The notes below the pieces were generated by a model. That model had not been told where the DNA came from, ran no database searches, and saw nothing but the letters and a program-made list of their open reading frames with translations. A DNA stretch of 64,000 nucleotides from Cornus controversa (lineage: Eukaryota > Streptophyta > Magnoliopsida > Cornales > Cornaceae), in assembly GCA_026545225.1 (NCBI GenBank), contig CM048850.1, positions 25,098,297-25,162,296 of the forward strand, written 5' to 3'. Below, piece after piece: positions 1 to 9,547 of the stretch (its first letter is position 1; each line of letters begins with the position of its first letter). Made by a program: the position numbers and the translations under genes.

Positions 1-653
1 ATGATTGTTGCAGGAAGATTGATGGGATCCTCTCGAACAATATGATATAGTAGCTCGGCTCGACTCTTGATCAAATTACCTTTATGATCATGAGGATCAA
101 GGTTGTAGGAGACCACCAAATTTAATGCCGACACATTGTGTGTGATATAAAGTGAAGGCAACCTATCAACAAGTCTAGGGGCATTGGGTATGCATAACTC
201 CCTAATCATGTCATCCATGGTTGGTCGATTTGGATCCTCAATTTGATATGGCAAAACTAAGCCATTTTCAATCTCTGGGACTCCCAATATATTGGCAATT
301 ATATCCTTGGTAACCTCAACCCGAACACCATAACATTTGGTCACAAAAGTGAGGTCATCCAGGCTCGATGTAATGATATTACCATAGAAATATCGAACCA
401 TGTCCGGCTTGACAATCTCCCGAAGATCACATAGAGACTCCCAACCATTATCCTCAAAATATTGCACAAAATCCAATTCCCATTCTTGTTTAATCGCCAC
501 AAGATTCACTTTCCTTTCTATCCTCATAGCTCGACATCCAATGATGTTTATGAAAGTGTTGTAGTTAAAATCATCTTCAAACATGTTTCTAGTAAACACA
601 ATTCGATTATCTGCACTTGTGGACGCATCATTTCGTCCCCGTTTGCGTGCCAT
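1..653 (-). CDS. Extra ORF of Cop-A, 'putative plant transposon protein'-like, partial
   Basis: Reading the minus strand from the ATG at 653, the frame stays open for 217 codons to the window edge, so the C-terminus is missing. The N-terminus is basic (MARKRGRND). The body contains a W-x-x-F-type segment followed by PDMVRYFYGNI and, about 40 residues later, DIIANILGVPEIENG. The same pattern is present in the extra ORFs of Ath-3 (23448-24670) and Ath-5 (40170-41293). It resembles the Pfam-style 'putative plant transposon protein' domain of unknown function; I judge this by eye. The pyrimidine-rich tract and palindrome array at 855-1100 lie just upstream in sense direction. The absence of stops suggests a young copy. 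Function is unknown; a DNA-binding role is only a hypothesis. Confidence 0.7.
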   Translation of the reverse strand, partial: MARKRGRNDASTSADNRIVFTRNMFEDDFNYNTFINIIGCRAMRIERKVNLVAIKQEWELDFVQYFEDNGWESLCDLREIVKPDMVRYFYGNIITSSLDDLTFVTKCYGVRVEVTKDIIANILGVPEIENGLVLPYQIEDPNRPTMDDMIRELCIPNAPRLVDRLPSLYITHNVSALNLVVSYNLDPHDHKGNLIKSRAELLYHIVREDPINLPATI

Positions 654-854
654 TAACACCACAATGAATGGGATCAAAAATATAGACAAGAGTTCCATTG
701 AGACTTTTTGTCGAACACTTTGTGTGCAAGTCTTTAAACCTCAATTTTCAAAACAATTTATTTGCACAATTTCTCCCAAATCAATACTCAATCAACCCAA
801 ACTCCAAAAGTTCAATCCCAACCTCCAATATCAATCAATCACAAAGAAATTTAG

Positions 855-945
855 ATGAAGAGAAATGTGTGTGAGTTGGAGTGTTTTTAAGAGAGTTTGA
901 GAGAGAGTGAGATATGAGTGTGTGTGCTTGTGAGAGTGAATGAGG
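855..945 (-). promoter_or_regulatory. Pyrimidine-rich leader before the extra ORF of Cop-A
   Basis: On the minus strand this is a run of CT/CA repeats (plus strand reads GAGAGAGTGAGATATGAGTG-like). It lies between the palindrome array (1001-1100) and the ATG at 653. Ath-1 (15190-15290) and Ath-5 (39755-39835) have a CT tract in the same relative place. Plant core promoters often carry such Y-patches near the start site, so an internal promoter is possible. No experimental support. Confidence 0.35.
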
Positions 946-1000
946 GATTTTAAGCCAAAACGCGCGCGCGCAGAATCAACATTCTGGGCATTCGCTAAGT

Positions 1001-1100
1001 GCGACCGGTCCTCATATTTGGGGACCGGTCCAACTTCTTTCTGTTCCTCAGAACCTGCAGAAGTGCGACCAGTGCTCAATAATGGGGACCGGTCCAACTT
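1001..1100. repeat. Palindrome array GGACCGGTCC (Cop-A internal copy)
   Basis: Perfect or near-perfect GGACCGGTCC dyads occur at 1003-1011, 1022-1031 and 1086-1095, with a degenerate copy near 1066-1076. Pairs are separated by an AT-rich spacer ending TGGG. The segment AACCTGCAGAA sits between pairs. The same dyad, spacer style and AACCTGCAGA occur in the LTR of this element (5229-5320). Confidence 0.85.
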
Positions 1101-1110
1101 TGTGAATTAT

Positions 1111-2238
1111 GAAAAATTACACTTTGGACCTTTAATTCACCAAAAACACATATTTTTAATCTGATTTAGCAATTTAGCACATAAGGAGTGAAAAATAAAC
1201 ACAAAATCAAAATAAACATATTTTTGAATTTTTTGAAATTTTTCAAGAGAAAAAAAATAACACTAAAACATGAATAATCTCATGAGAATAATCAAAACAC
1301 ATTTTTCAGAGAATAACATGAGTTCTAAAATTTCTGAACAATTTCAATTAGTTATAAATGCAGAATTTTAAAACCCATAGATTGTCTTTAAAATTCATTC
1401 TCAAGTTCATGATCATGACACAACTTCCAACACACAAATATTTATAAAAATTTAGAAATTCATCTAATAAATCCATGTGTGTGTGCGCAATCCAACTTCA
1501 TCAAAAATTAATCAAATTCCTTTGATTCATCATCTAAAACATATTGGATAATAAGCAAATATAACTCCACAAGATCCATCATTTATTTTTTTTTCTTTTT
1601 CTAAGACGGTGGCTTTCACTCTTACGGGCAGCCAGCTATTTTCCTCAAAACAACTCTTTAAATTTTTAAAGATATCTCATTGGAGATTTATATTGTAGTG
1701 GAAGCTACGAACACATCCCGAAGGTAGCCTTTTTCCTTTTGTCTTAGATATTCAGCAAATTTCCTATTTTCTTTTTCTTTTCATGCTGAATAAAAACATA
1801 TAATTTTTTTTTTATTTTTTATTTTTTTTTCATTGATCATTTAAGCTTTCAATGCTACTCATACAATATATTCTAGTCAACTTCACATTAGTTTTCAATC
1901 AATTCTCTCAGAGTTGGACTAGTGCACAAATTGTATGGACTCAGAAGATTTACCTCTAAAAAGAAATAAATAAAGCATATTGGTCATCAATGTTTAGATC
2001 ATAAAATCAAGTACTTCATTCATTGACAAGCTGAGTGTCCCAATTATGCATTCACAAATTAAAGTGAAATTAAAAAGAAATATAAGGAAATCACATCATT
2101 TCTCAGAAAAATATAATTATCATAATCTCATATGATTATTACTAAAAATAAACAAAACCTAACCAAAAAAAACATGGTCCAATGGAAAACAAATAATGAA
2201 CAGAAGCTCAATCCATGACCATCAAAGTCCTAAAAGAC
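1111..2238. other. Noncoding spacer of Cop-A between gag and the internal palindrome array
   Basis: This is AT-rich with no open frame of note. It lies where pol would be expected downstream of gag on the minus strand, and I see no integrase, RT or RNase H motifs. It contains several T- or A-runs (1585-1605, 1805-1830) and a more complex patch at 1600-1750 that I do not recognise. Confidence 0.6.
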
Positions 2239-4317
2239 TTAGTTAGGGGGTTTTGCACCCAAAGACCTATTAGGAATAAATCCCATAGTATCAACAGGCA
2301 CAAACTTCTCCAAATCTTCATTTTTCATCCAGATGGTTTTAACATGCAATTTATCAGGAGAGAATTGTGGAGAAACAAAAACATTCTTCTTTTTATTTGA
2401 ATTCTTTTTACCTTGAGACTTTTTGGGTTTGTTCCAATAATGTGGCTTTTTAGCATGAACCCTATTCTTAGCAAAAGAATTATGCACATGAAAATCAGAA
2501 TTAGAATGTCTTCTCTTTTTATAGCAATAGTGTTGACTATGTCCAGTCTTATCACAAAAAGAACAATAAAGCACATTGGACACAACATTAGCATGCACAG
2601 ACTCAACTTGAGACTTAGGTTTGGGTTCTGACACAATCAAATTCTTGGGTTTAACAAAAATAGTTTTTCCCTTAGACGATGACCCAACAAAACCTAATCC
2701 AGTTTTATCTCCTACAGGCTTACCAACACTAATCATGCTATCAAGCTTAATCTGTCCAGAAGTAAAAGTAATTAATTTCTCTTGTGATTTTTTCAATTCA
2801 GGCTCGAGAAAATTAATTCTAGCAATAAGAACATCTTTAGCAGAAATAGCTTGACTTACCTCATTTTCAAGAAACTTGGCTTTGCCTTGAAGATTCAGAA
2901 TTTTAGCTTTACTTTCTTCAATCAACTTCACTTGATCTTCATTCTTCTTCTTCAAAGTCTCTTTCTCAGATCTTTCTTGCTTCAGCTTCTCAGATTTTTT
3001 ATTATAAGCTTCCAGCAATTTCTCAAAAAGTTCTGGCAGCTTGCTTTCACATGGTTCTTCATCAGACTGCTCAACTTCTGAATCGTCAGACCATACTTGA
3101 CTGAGAGTAGTGTACATCTCTGTTTCACCTACATCAGAAGAAGAATCATTAGCAGTATCATCATTCAATAAAGCAACAAAAACCAAAGAATCATTCTCAA
3201 CAGACGAATCACTATCAGAGTTAGAAGATTCAGACTCAGAAATAATAGCTTTCATAACTTTCTTGTTTGAAATTTTCTTTGCACTAAAGCTATTTTTCTT
3301 AGGACTTGGACATTGATTAGATGTGTGTCCTTTACCACCACATGTCCAACACGTAACCTCAATTTCCTTAGAGTCCTCTTCTTTCTCTTTCCTTTCCTTA
3401 CCTTTGGATGATGAGCTTTGATTCCGGAATTTAGAAGGATTTCCTTTTCTCAAATTTTTACCTTTTTCATATTCAAGAATCTTTCTAAATTTTCTAGCAA
3501 GGAGTGCAACATCATTATCTGAATCATATTCAAACCTTTCAATTTTTTCAACTTCAGATTTTGAAGAATTTGAACAATTTGACAAACTTGAAGACTTTGA
3601 AGTCTTTGATGTTTTTAAAGCCAAACTTTTTGATTTCTGAAGCTTTGGATATTTCATCTCAAAAGTTTGAATTGATCCAACTAACTCAGCCACCTCCATA
3701 GAATCTACATCTCTGCTTTCATCTAAGGCTTCCAACTTAGCTTGGAACCTATCAGGCAATGATCTCATGATTTTTCTAATAATCTGAAAAGAAGGAATTT
3801 TCTCTCCAAGGTTAGCACTACTTTGAACAATATCATTAAGCCTAGAATAAAAATCAGAAAACATCTCATCTTCATCCATTCTAATTGTTTCAAATTTAGT
3901 GGCAAGCATTTGTAGCTTAGATCTCCTTACCTTGGTGGTACCCTCATGAGTTACCTGTAAAATATTCCATGCTTCTTTCGAAGTGGAACACGCAGAAATT
4001 CTAGCAAATTCAGAAGGAACAACAGAATTAAATATAGCATATAAACCCTTGTTGTTATTATTTGCATCTTCATGTTCAGCATTAGACCATGTTGCTTTAT
4101 CCTTTTCTACAGTCACAACAGCATCACCATCTCCAGTTGTAATGGTAGGAATTTTATAGCCATTCTCTACAGCCATCCAAACTCTCTCTCCTTGAGATTT
4201 TAAAAAGGCTTTCATGCGAGACTTCCAGAAAGTATAATTTGAACCATCAAACAAAGGAGTTCGCTGAATCGATCCACCCTCTTTCATACTAGATTCCATG
4301 ATAATTTTTGAAAACAA
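2239..4317 (-). CDS. Gag polyprotein of a Sirevirus-like Ty1/copia element (Cop-A), intact
   Basis: A 692-codon uninterrupted frame encoding the capsid/nucleocapsid polyprotein that packages element RNA in cytoplasmic particles. The N-terminal part (about 18-52) has the copia gag start LFDGSNYTFWKSRMKAFL. A UBN2-type gag core follows (about 80-240, with AWNILQVTHEGTTKVRRSKL and FSDFYSRLNDIV). Two CCHC zinc knuckles are present: CWTCGGKGHTSNQC near residue 322 and CSFCDKTGHSQHYC at about 585. Between them is a charged, coiled-coil-like Glu/Lys region; the tail is very basic. Two knuckles and a long gag fit Sirevirus-type copia. The start ATG lies about 60 bp after the primer-binding site, and an in-frame ATG lies 6 codons later. 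No pol follows, so the element is gag-only and would need a helper. Confidence 0.9.
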   Translation of the reverse strand: MFSKIIMESSMKEGGSIQRTPLFDGSNYTFWKSRMKAFLKSQGERVWMAVENGYKIPTITTGDGDAVVTVEKDKATWSNAEHEDANNNNKGLYAIFNSVVPSEFARISACSTSKEAWNILQVTHEGTTKVRRSKLQMLATKFETIRMDEDEMFSDFYSRLNDIVQSSANLGEKIPSFQIIRKIMRSLPDRFQAKLEALDESRDVDSMEVAELVGSIQTFEMKYPKLQKSKSLALKTSKTSKSSSLSNCSNSSKSEVEKIERFEYDSDNDVALLARKFRKILEYEKGKNLRKGNPSKFRNQSSSSKGKERKEKEEDSKEIEVTCWTCGGKGHTSNQCPSPKKNSFSAKKISNKKVMKAIISESESSNSDSDSSVENDSLVFVALLNDDTANDSSSDVGETEMYTTLSQVWSDDSEVEQSDEEPCESKLPELFEKLLEAYNKKSEKLKQERSEKETLKKKNEDQVKLIEESKAKILNLQGKAKFLENEVSQAISAKDVLIARINFLEPELKKSQEKLITFTSGQIKLDSMISVGKPVGDKTGLGFVGSSSKGKTIFVKPKNLIVSEPKPKSQVESVHANVVSNVLYCSFCDKTGHSQHYCYKKRRHSNSDFHVHNSFAKNRVHAKKPHYWNKPKKSQGKKNSNKKKNVFVSPQFSPDKLHVKTIWMKNEDLEKFVPVDTMGFIPNRSLGAKPPN

Positions 4318-4376
4318 AAATAAATTTTGATTTTAAAAATACTTCGCAAGGAACTACTCACAAATTAGAGAACACT

Positions 4377-4388
4377 GCTCTGATACCA
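4377..4388 (-). other. Primer-binding site of Cop-A (tRNA-iMet type)
   Basis: The reverse complement reads TGGTATCAGAGC, the usual plant initiator-Met tRNA primer site. It is separated from the LTR edge by 2 bp. This fixes the element orientation as minus and the LTR edge at 4391. Confidence 0.9.
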
Positions 4389-5090
4389 ATTGTGAGTTGC
4401 GCGGTGCGGAAGCGGTTGTGAAAAGTATTTTAGAACCTAGAGGGGGGGTGAATAGGATCACTTGCTCGTTTGCTTAATTTTTAATTAATTCAATTTTAAG
4501 TCCAATTAATTAAACAATTAAAGCAAGCAAATAAGTAAAGTGCAAGAAAAGAAAAGAATGCACCAGATATACGTGGAAACCCAAGGCGGGAAAAACCACG
4601 GAGGGAGGCGGCACGCCTCAGGGAACCAATTCACTATGATGAAGCAAAGTACAACAGACTCTGTCTCAGTCTCACACCCCTCTTCACTCTGTCAAGGATC
4701 TGATGCGGAACACCTCAGGCTTATGATTGCGACAACACGTCCAACTGCTGTAGACTTCCGGCTAACGTCACCACCCTTACAGAAAGGTTGCTGGAAGAAC
4801 CAAAATACTCAGCAAGTATTTTGTTCCCTTCGTAGTGCAATCTGATCACATTTCTTCCTCAGCAAGCAAGCAAGCGAAGAACCTTCAATCCAATGTTCTG
4901 ATCAGCAAATAGATTTGATGCAGTCTCTGAGCAGCTAATCAGAAGTAGAACACTATCCTAAAATCACTCGTGTAGTATGGATGTGTGTTCTTAAAAATAT
5001 ATAAACCCTAATTATTATGTATATACTTTCTCTCTTTAAAACTAATATTTCAGGGCTTCTTTTTCACACCATTGTAGAGAAAATATGGAT

Positions 5091-5103
5091 ACATATATAT
5101 AGG
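5091..5103 (-). promoter_or_regulatory. TATA-like box of the Cop-A LTR
   Basis: Minus strand reads CCTATATATATGT. It lies about 125 bp downstream (sense) of the LTR palindrome array. Confidence 0.5.
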
Positions 5104-5228
5104 CAAGGAAGTCCTAATTCTACTTGGAAAAGAAGTTAAATACCAAAATAGAACTTTCCTAGAAGTTTCAAACCCAATAGGAATCAGAATTTTCGTCAAA
5201 ATTTATTTCCTATTTGGAATAGGCTAAG

Positions 5229-5320
5229 TTGGACCGGTGGGACTTTTTGAAAACCTGCAGAACCTATCTTCCCGAGAAAAGTTGGACCGGTCCTAAATAT
5301 TGGGGACCGGTCCTACTTTG
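5229..5320. repeat. Palindrome array GGACCGGTCC (Cop-A LTR copy)
   Basis: GGACCGGT at 5231-5238 and perfect GGACCGGTCC at 5284-5293 and 5304-5313. The pair is joined by TAAATATTGG, close to the internal-copy spacer at 1012-1021. AACCTGCAGAA is again present between units (5251-5261). Confidence 0.85.
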
Positions 5321-5398
5321 AAAAACCCTAAACTTTTCATTTAACCCCTGGTTTTTCAAAATAGGCTCGGAACTAAAAAGTGCAGAGTGTCCTCACCA

Positions 5399-6662
5399 TA
5401 CTTACCTGTACTATATGGTGTTCTAACTGATTTGTCGGCTTCTATGCACTTGAGTGTCAGCTCGAAGATGTCGATGATTGGTTACATAAAATATCATGAA
5501 ACTTACAACTCGATCATTCAGGTTTTGATCACCGAAATATGCCAATTACAAATTTATATGTCACAAATATGTATAAACTAAATGCACAAGGTGAGTTTCA
5601 CTTTTTGTTCTCTTCTCTCTCAGCAAAATACAGCCCCAAACACATATATATAGAGTCTTTGAAAAATATAGCTGTTGGAGGGTAGTTGTGAGCATTAAAT
5701 GCACTGAACTAGCCGTTAGATTCAGATCCAGCAACTTTCAGTCGGTTGAAAATAAGGTTTCAGTCAGCTGAAAAATGCTCCAGATATATCAAAACCTACT
5801 GCCCTTTTCAGTCGCCTGAAAGTGCAGTTTCAGTCGCTTGAAAATGCATTTTCAGTCGGCTGAAAGTGCATTTTCAGCAAGCTGAAACCCAACTTTCAGC
5901 AACTGAAAGTTGACTTTCAACAAGCTCAAAGTTGAGTTTCAGCAAGCTCAAATTTAGGTTTCAGCAAGCTCAAACTTTCAACAAGCTCAAACTTAACTTG
6001 AAGTTCATTGAGTAAATGTGAATATTGAGTATTTAAGATATTTCCAATTGGAGATCATCTCAATATTACATAAGGCTTTTTATGATTTAAATATATAAGT
6101 TCAAAGATTTATTACTCTAATTCCTAGAGACCATTTCAAATGATATGATTGAAATACATAGTCCTAGTTATGACTTAATAATTGAGTTATTCCAAAGCTT
6201 ATGAAAGCTTGAACTAACTCAACCTTTAGAAAAGACCTCATGATGCTATAAATGAAGTTCATGGCCTATTGTTTATACTCTAAGAACTTATGAATGATAT
6301 GAATTATATGCATTGGTCCTAGAGCTTTCATGTGAGTACATCAAAGTAACTTTACAATAAAGATAAGCACTCACCCAAAACTATCCTACCCAAGTCTTTT
6401 GATCTTCAAATCTTTAAGCTCTTGGGTTCCTTCACTTCAACTTCGCCATTGATATTTGATTATTGATCTTTGAGCTCTATGATCATGTGGCTTCATATAT
6501 CTTCTTGTAAGTTCCTTTGAAGTCCAAAGCCTTTAAGATACTTGAGATAATTTGATACCTTGTAAATTGCACACTCAAGTAAACTTATTAGATCTACACT
6601 ACAATAGATTGTTATCATCAAAATCACTCAAATAACCTTTGGTTGAAACCTTGAAGTCAACA
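5399..6662 (-). mobile_element. 3' LTR of Cop-B (inner edge sure, outer part uncertain)
   Basis: The sense LTR start is at 6662, next to a polypurine tract (6663-6676), giving TGTTGACTTC. In sense the palindrome array (5995-5736) precedes a TATA-like CTCTATATATATG (about 5655-5643). The stretch 5399-5640 shows no clear match to the Cop-B 5' LTR at 11275-11747, so where this LTR ends towards Cop-A is unclear. Confidence 0.5.
5736..5995. repeat. Palindrome array TTTCAG-N-CTGAAA (Cop-B LTR)
   Basis: About ten copies of a dyad with arms TTTCAG and CTGAAA around a variable centre, often TCGNC or CAAG. The left half contains TTTCAGTCGCCTGAAA-like perfect units. The right half (after about 5900) decays to TTTCAGCAAGCTCAAA. 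No matching array was seen in the decayed interior of Cop-B. Confidence 0.8.
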
Positions 6663-6676
6663 ATCTCCCCCTTTTT
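6663..6676 (-). other. Polypurine tract of Cop-B
   Basis: Minus strand reads AAAAAGGGGGAGAT directly before the LTR. This is the plus-strand primer of reverse transcription. Confidence 0.75.
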
Positions 6677-6771
6677 GATGATGATAAACTATTGATGTGT
6701 TTTATAACATAAATGACATAAATCATATAACTAATGCAAGTCAAGTCATTTATGATACAACATCACATTTT

Positions 6772-7825
6772 TCTCCCCCTTTGACATTATCAAAAAGATC
6801 AATACAATAAAGCTTTAACAGGTGGTGATCATCTATTATATGTAGATAAGACATCGACATGTACAAACATAGGTGGGATATAAAGAATTTAATTCACAAC
6901 ACTCCCCCTCAATTAAGTAATTTGAGGTCGCTCCCCCCATCAATATGCATATTCTAACAAGTTAGGATTTCTCCCCCTATGAAAATCACAATATGCATAT
7001 ATTTCAAGTCTCAACTTTCAAAGCTCAATTTAGGGATTACTCCCCTATCAATATGCATCAAAAAAATTTAACAATAAAATCATATAGCATGTGATATATG
7101 TTCTAAAGCAAGTGTAAATACTCATGTCAAAAGATTTTTGCGTGAAACTAAATAATGAGTTAACATCATGCTTTGTGTCAAATATGATTATGCTCTTAAA
7201 TTAAGAATGAAAAACAACACATAATCATTTAAGGTAAATGCTTTCTGTATTAATATGCTTTAAAGAAATGAGTAAAGCATTAAGCATATGCATATAAATG
7301 ATAAATCTCCCCTTTCAATATGCTTTCTATGAAAATAGGAATATATAAGTACAAGTATATGATCATGATATACATCATATAACTTCTCCCTTTTTCACAT
7401 AATCAAAAGGCATAGGGAGTCAAGTAGGCAATCTCAACATCCTAGTAATCTAGGAAGCATTTCAACTAACTCTTGAAAGTTAGAAGAATTTAAAAAATAT
7501 AAGTATATGCCCAATAAAATGTAATATATCATAAAATAGATATCAATGGTGCCCACAAAGGTATAATGATACATTAAGTGCAATATGGGTCAAACCATGA
7601 ATGATGAAGACCATAAAAGATACCAAATAGTAAAGTCTATTGTGTCTTAGGTCTTTTCTTCCTCTTTTCATGAGGAGAAAGAGGTCTTGATACCAAAATA
7701 TGATATTGACTCATCCAAAGATTATAATGCATTTAATTGAAGATCATAGGACCTTAAAAGGTCAAATCAAGCATTAAAAACTCAAGATGTCAACCTTATC
7801 ATCTAATATTTTTCTCCCTTTTGAT
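6772..7825 (-). repeat. Multiple extra polypurine tracts of Cop-B
   Basis: Runs of the type CTCCCCCTTTTGACATTATC occur near 6772, 6904, 6930, 6971, 7029, 7307, 7385 and 7811, each an A/G-rich tract on the element strand and often followed by CAATATGCAT or a 'gacatcatcaa'-like word. Sireviruses are known for multiple polypurine tracts before the 3' LTR, so this supports the family call. Confidence 0.65.
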
Positions 7826-8289
7826 ATCCTCAAAAATGAATATAATAAAGTTCATAGAGAGGTTTATCATATCTCACCATTTTTGACATCATAAGAAATA
7901 AACTCAAAATAGGATAACACATGTGAAGATATGAATGTTTGATCATCATTCAAGGGAAGCTCAACATATCTCATATGTCTAAGAAGTCTATCATAACCAA
8001 AATGAAACAACATAAAAGCAAGGTTATGTTAAGAAATCAAAAATACACATAAGTATCAAAATACACATGAATACATAAAAATGCAAGTAAGCATGTTCAA
8101 TCAATATCATAAATCTTACTTATGCCTATTTCTCTTCTAAAAGCTCAAAATCTATCTCATCTAAGCACATGAGTTCTTAAGAAATGACTAGGGGAATCTA
8201 AAAATTCCTAAGATACCATAATCCTAAAACTAAAGAGTCTAATAAAAAATCTAGAACATCTTTCTATGACACCTAGAAGGAATTCAATC

Positions 8290-8760
8290 CTAAGAAGAAA
8301 TGAAATTTACCCATGATACTCAAATCACATTTATCTAGCATGCTTTTGGAAAACTCTTTGCACAATTTCTCATTTGTTGATTTAAGAGTGATATCATCCA
8401 AATAAATGAGCATAATCAACAAATCATCATCATAGGTTTTGAGAAATAAAGATCATCAAATCTGTTTCCATCAAAACCATTTTCTATGAGATAACCACTA
8501 AGCCTTTCATGCGAAGTTCTTTGAATCTCATTTCAAATCAAATAGGCTTTTGAAGATTTTAAACACATGGTTTAAAACTTTATGCACTTCAAATCGGGAT
8601 AGTTGATCTACATAGACTTTCTCCAATATGAAGACAATCAAGAATGCATTTGATAAAAACATTTCATGCAAAAACATGTAGCATTCTTATTGCTTCTATT
8701 CTAGATACATGTGCAAAGTTTCTTTCATGGTTATCCTTTCTTCTCGGTTGAAACCTTGGG
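8290..8760 (-). pseudogene. Reverse transcriptase remnant of Cop-B
   Basis: On the minus strand the order of fragments is KSSKAYLI (for LKKALYGLK), SHERLSGYLIENGFDGNRFDD, then LIMLIYLDDITLKSTNEKLCKEFSKS, ending in a MGKFHFFL-like segment. This is the copia RT core; the catalytic motif reads Y-L-D-D instead of Y-V-D-D. Several stops and frameshifts interrupt it. Three weaker look-alikes of the segment around the catalytic motif occur at 9180-9300, 9820-9900 and 10230-10300. Confidence 0.75.
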
Positions 8761-9547
8761 TCGCAAATCTAGCTTAGTTTCTAAAGATTACACCCAACTC
8801 ATCTTCTAAAGTTGTATGTGCCTATCAAGATGTGATCATATATTCTAGGAACCAAGTTCAAGGCAAAAATTCATTCAAAATGAATTTGTTCCTTTTGAAT
8901 TGCCAAGATCCAAGAACTTAAAATTTTTGGCCTCATTGATTTTTATCAAGAGATGTGAGAGTCAAATAATTTTAACTAATTTGAAGTAAGGATCTTGTGC
9001 AACTATCTCTAGAAAGTTCACCTAGGAAAGATCAATTTGGAAGAGGTGAACCATGCTTCAACATAAAGAAAGATCTTTAAGAAAATCATTTTGGATGCAA
9101 TCTTTCTTGGATTCTTTTGATTTTCTTTGAGATTCTTCTAATGTGGACTCATTTGAAATATCTCTAATCTTAAGTCCATCTATACATTTTGGATAAAAGA
9201 TTCTCAAATCTTTGCACAAGATGTTGATTAAAAAATGATAAACATATATTTGTATAATCAACATATTTTCATGTATGATTTTGATGAAAGATTCATAACC
9301 AAGGTTATTCCAATCAAAACCAATGATCATGACATAATCACATAAATTTTCACAAATCAAAGGATAGAATTTTAGCTCAAGGTTTAGAATTTCATATCCT
9401 TTAAATTTAGGTGATTATATAACACGATGCTCATAGATATAAGAATATAATCTCTATACCCTCTTGGCACTTTGTCAAATCAAATCAAACATTCTTAATA
9501 TTTATATTCAACGTGCAAAAATTTCTTTTAAGAACACTTTGATAATA

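Larger units (their letters stand above)
4391..5398 (-). mobile_element. 5' LTR of Cop-A
   Basis: The plus-strand edge TGTGAG at 4391 follows the primer site. The G-run and GGTGAATAGG near 4441-4453 are typical for the 3' end of Sirevirus-like LTRs. In sense direction the order is palindrome array (5320-5229), TATA-like CCTATATATATGT (about 5103-5091), then a long transcribed leader. The outer edge at about 5398 (plus ...CACCA) is a guess. The 3' LTR lies outside the window. Confidence 0.65.

Noticed and set aside
4377-4388. Possible tRNA gene fragments at TGGTATCAGAGC sites
   Set aside because: They are primer-binding sites next to LTR edges; no cloverleaf sequence around them.
4540-4845. 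101-codon plus-strand frame
   Set aside because: It lies antisense inside the Cop-A LTR with no family resemblance.
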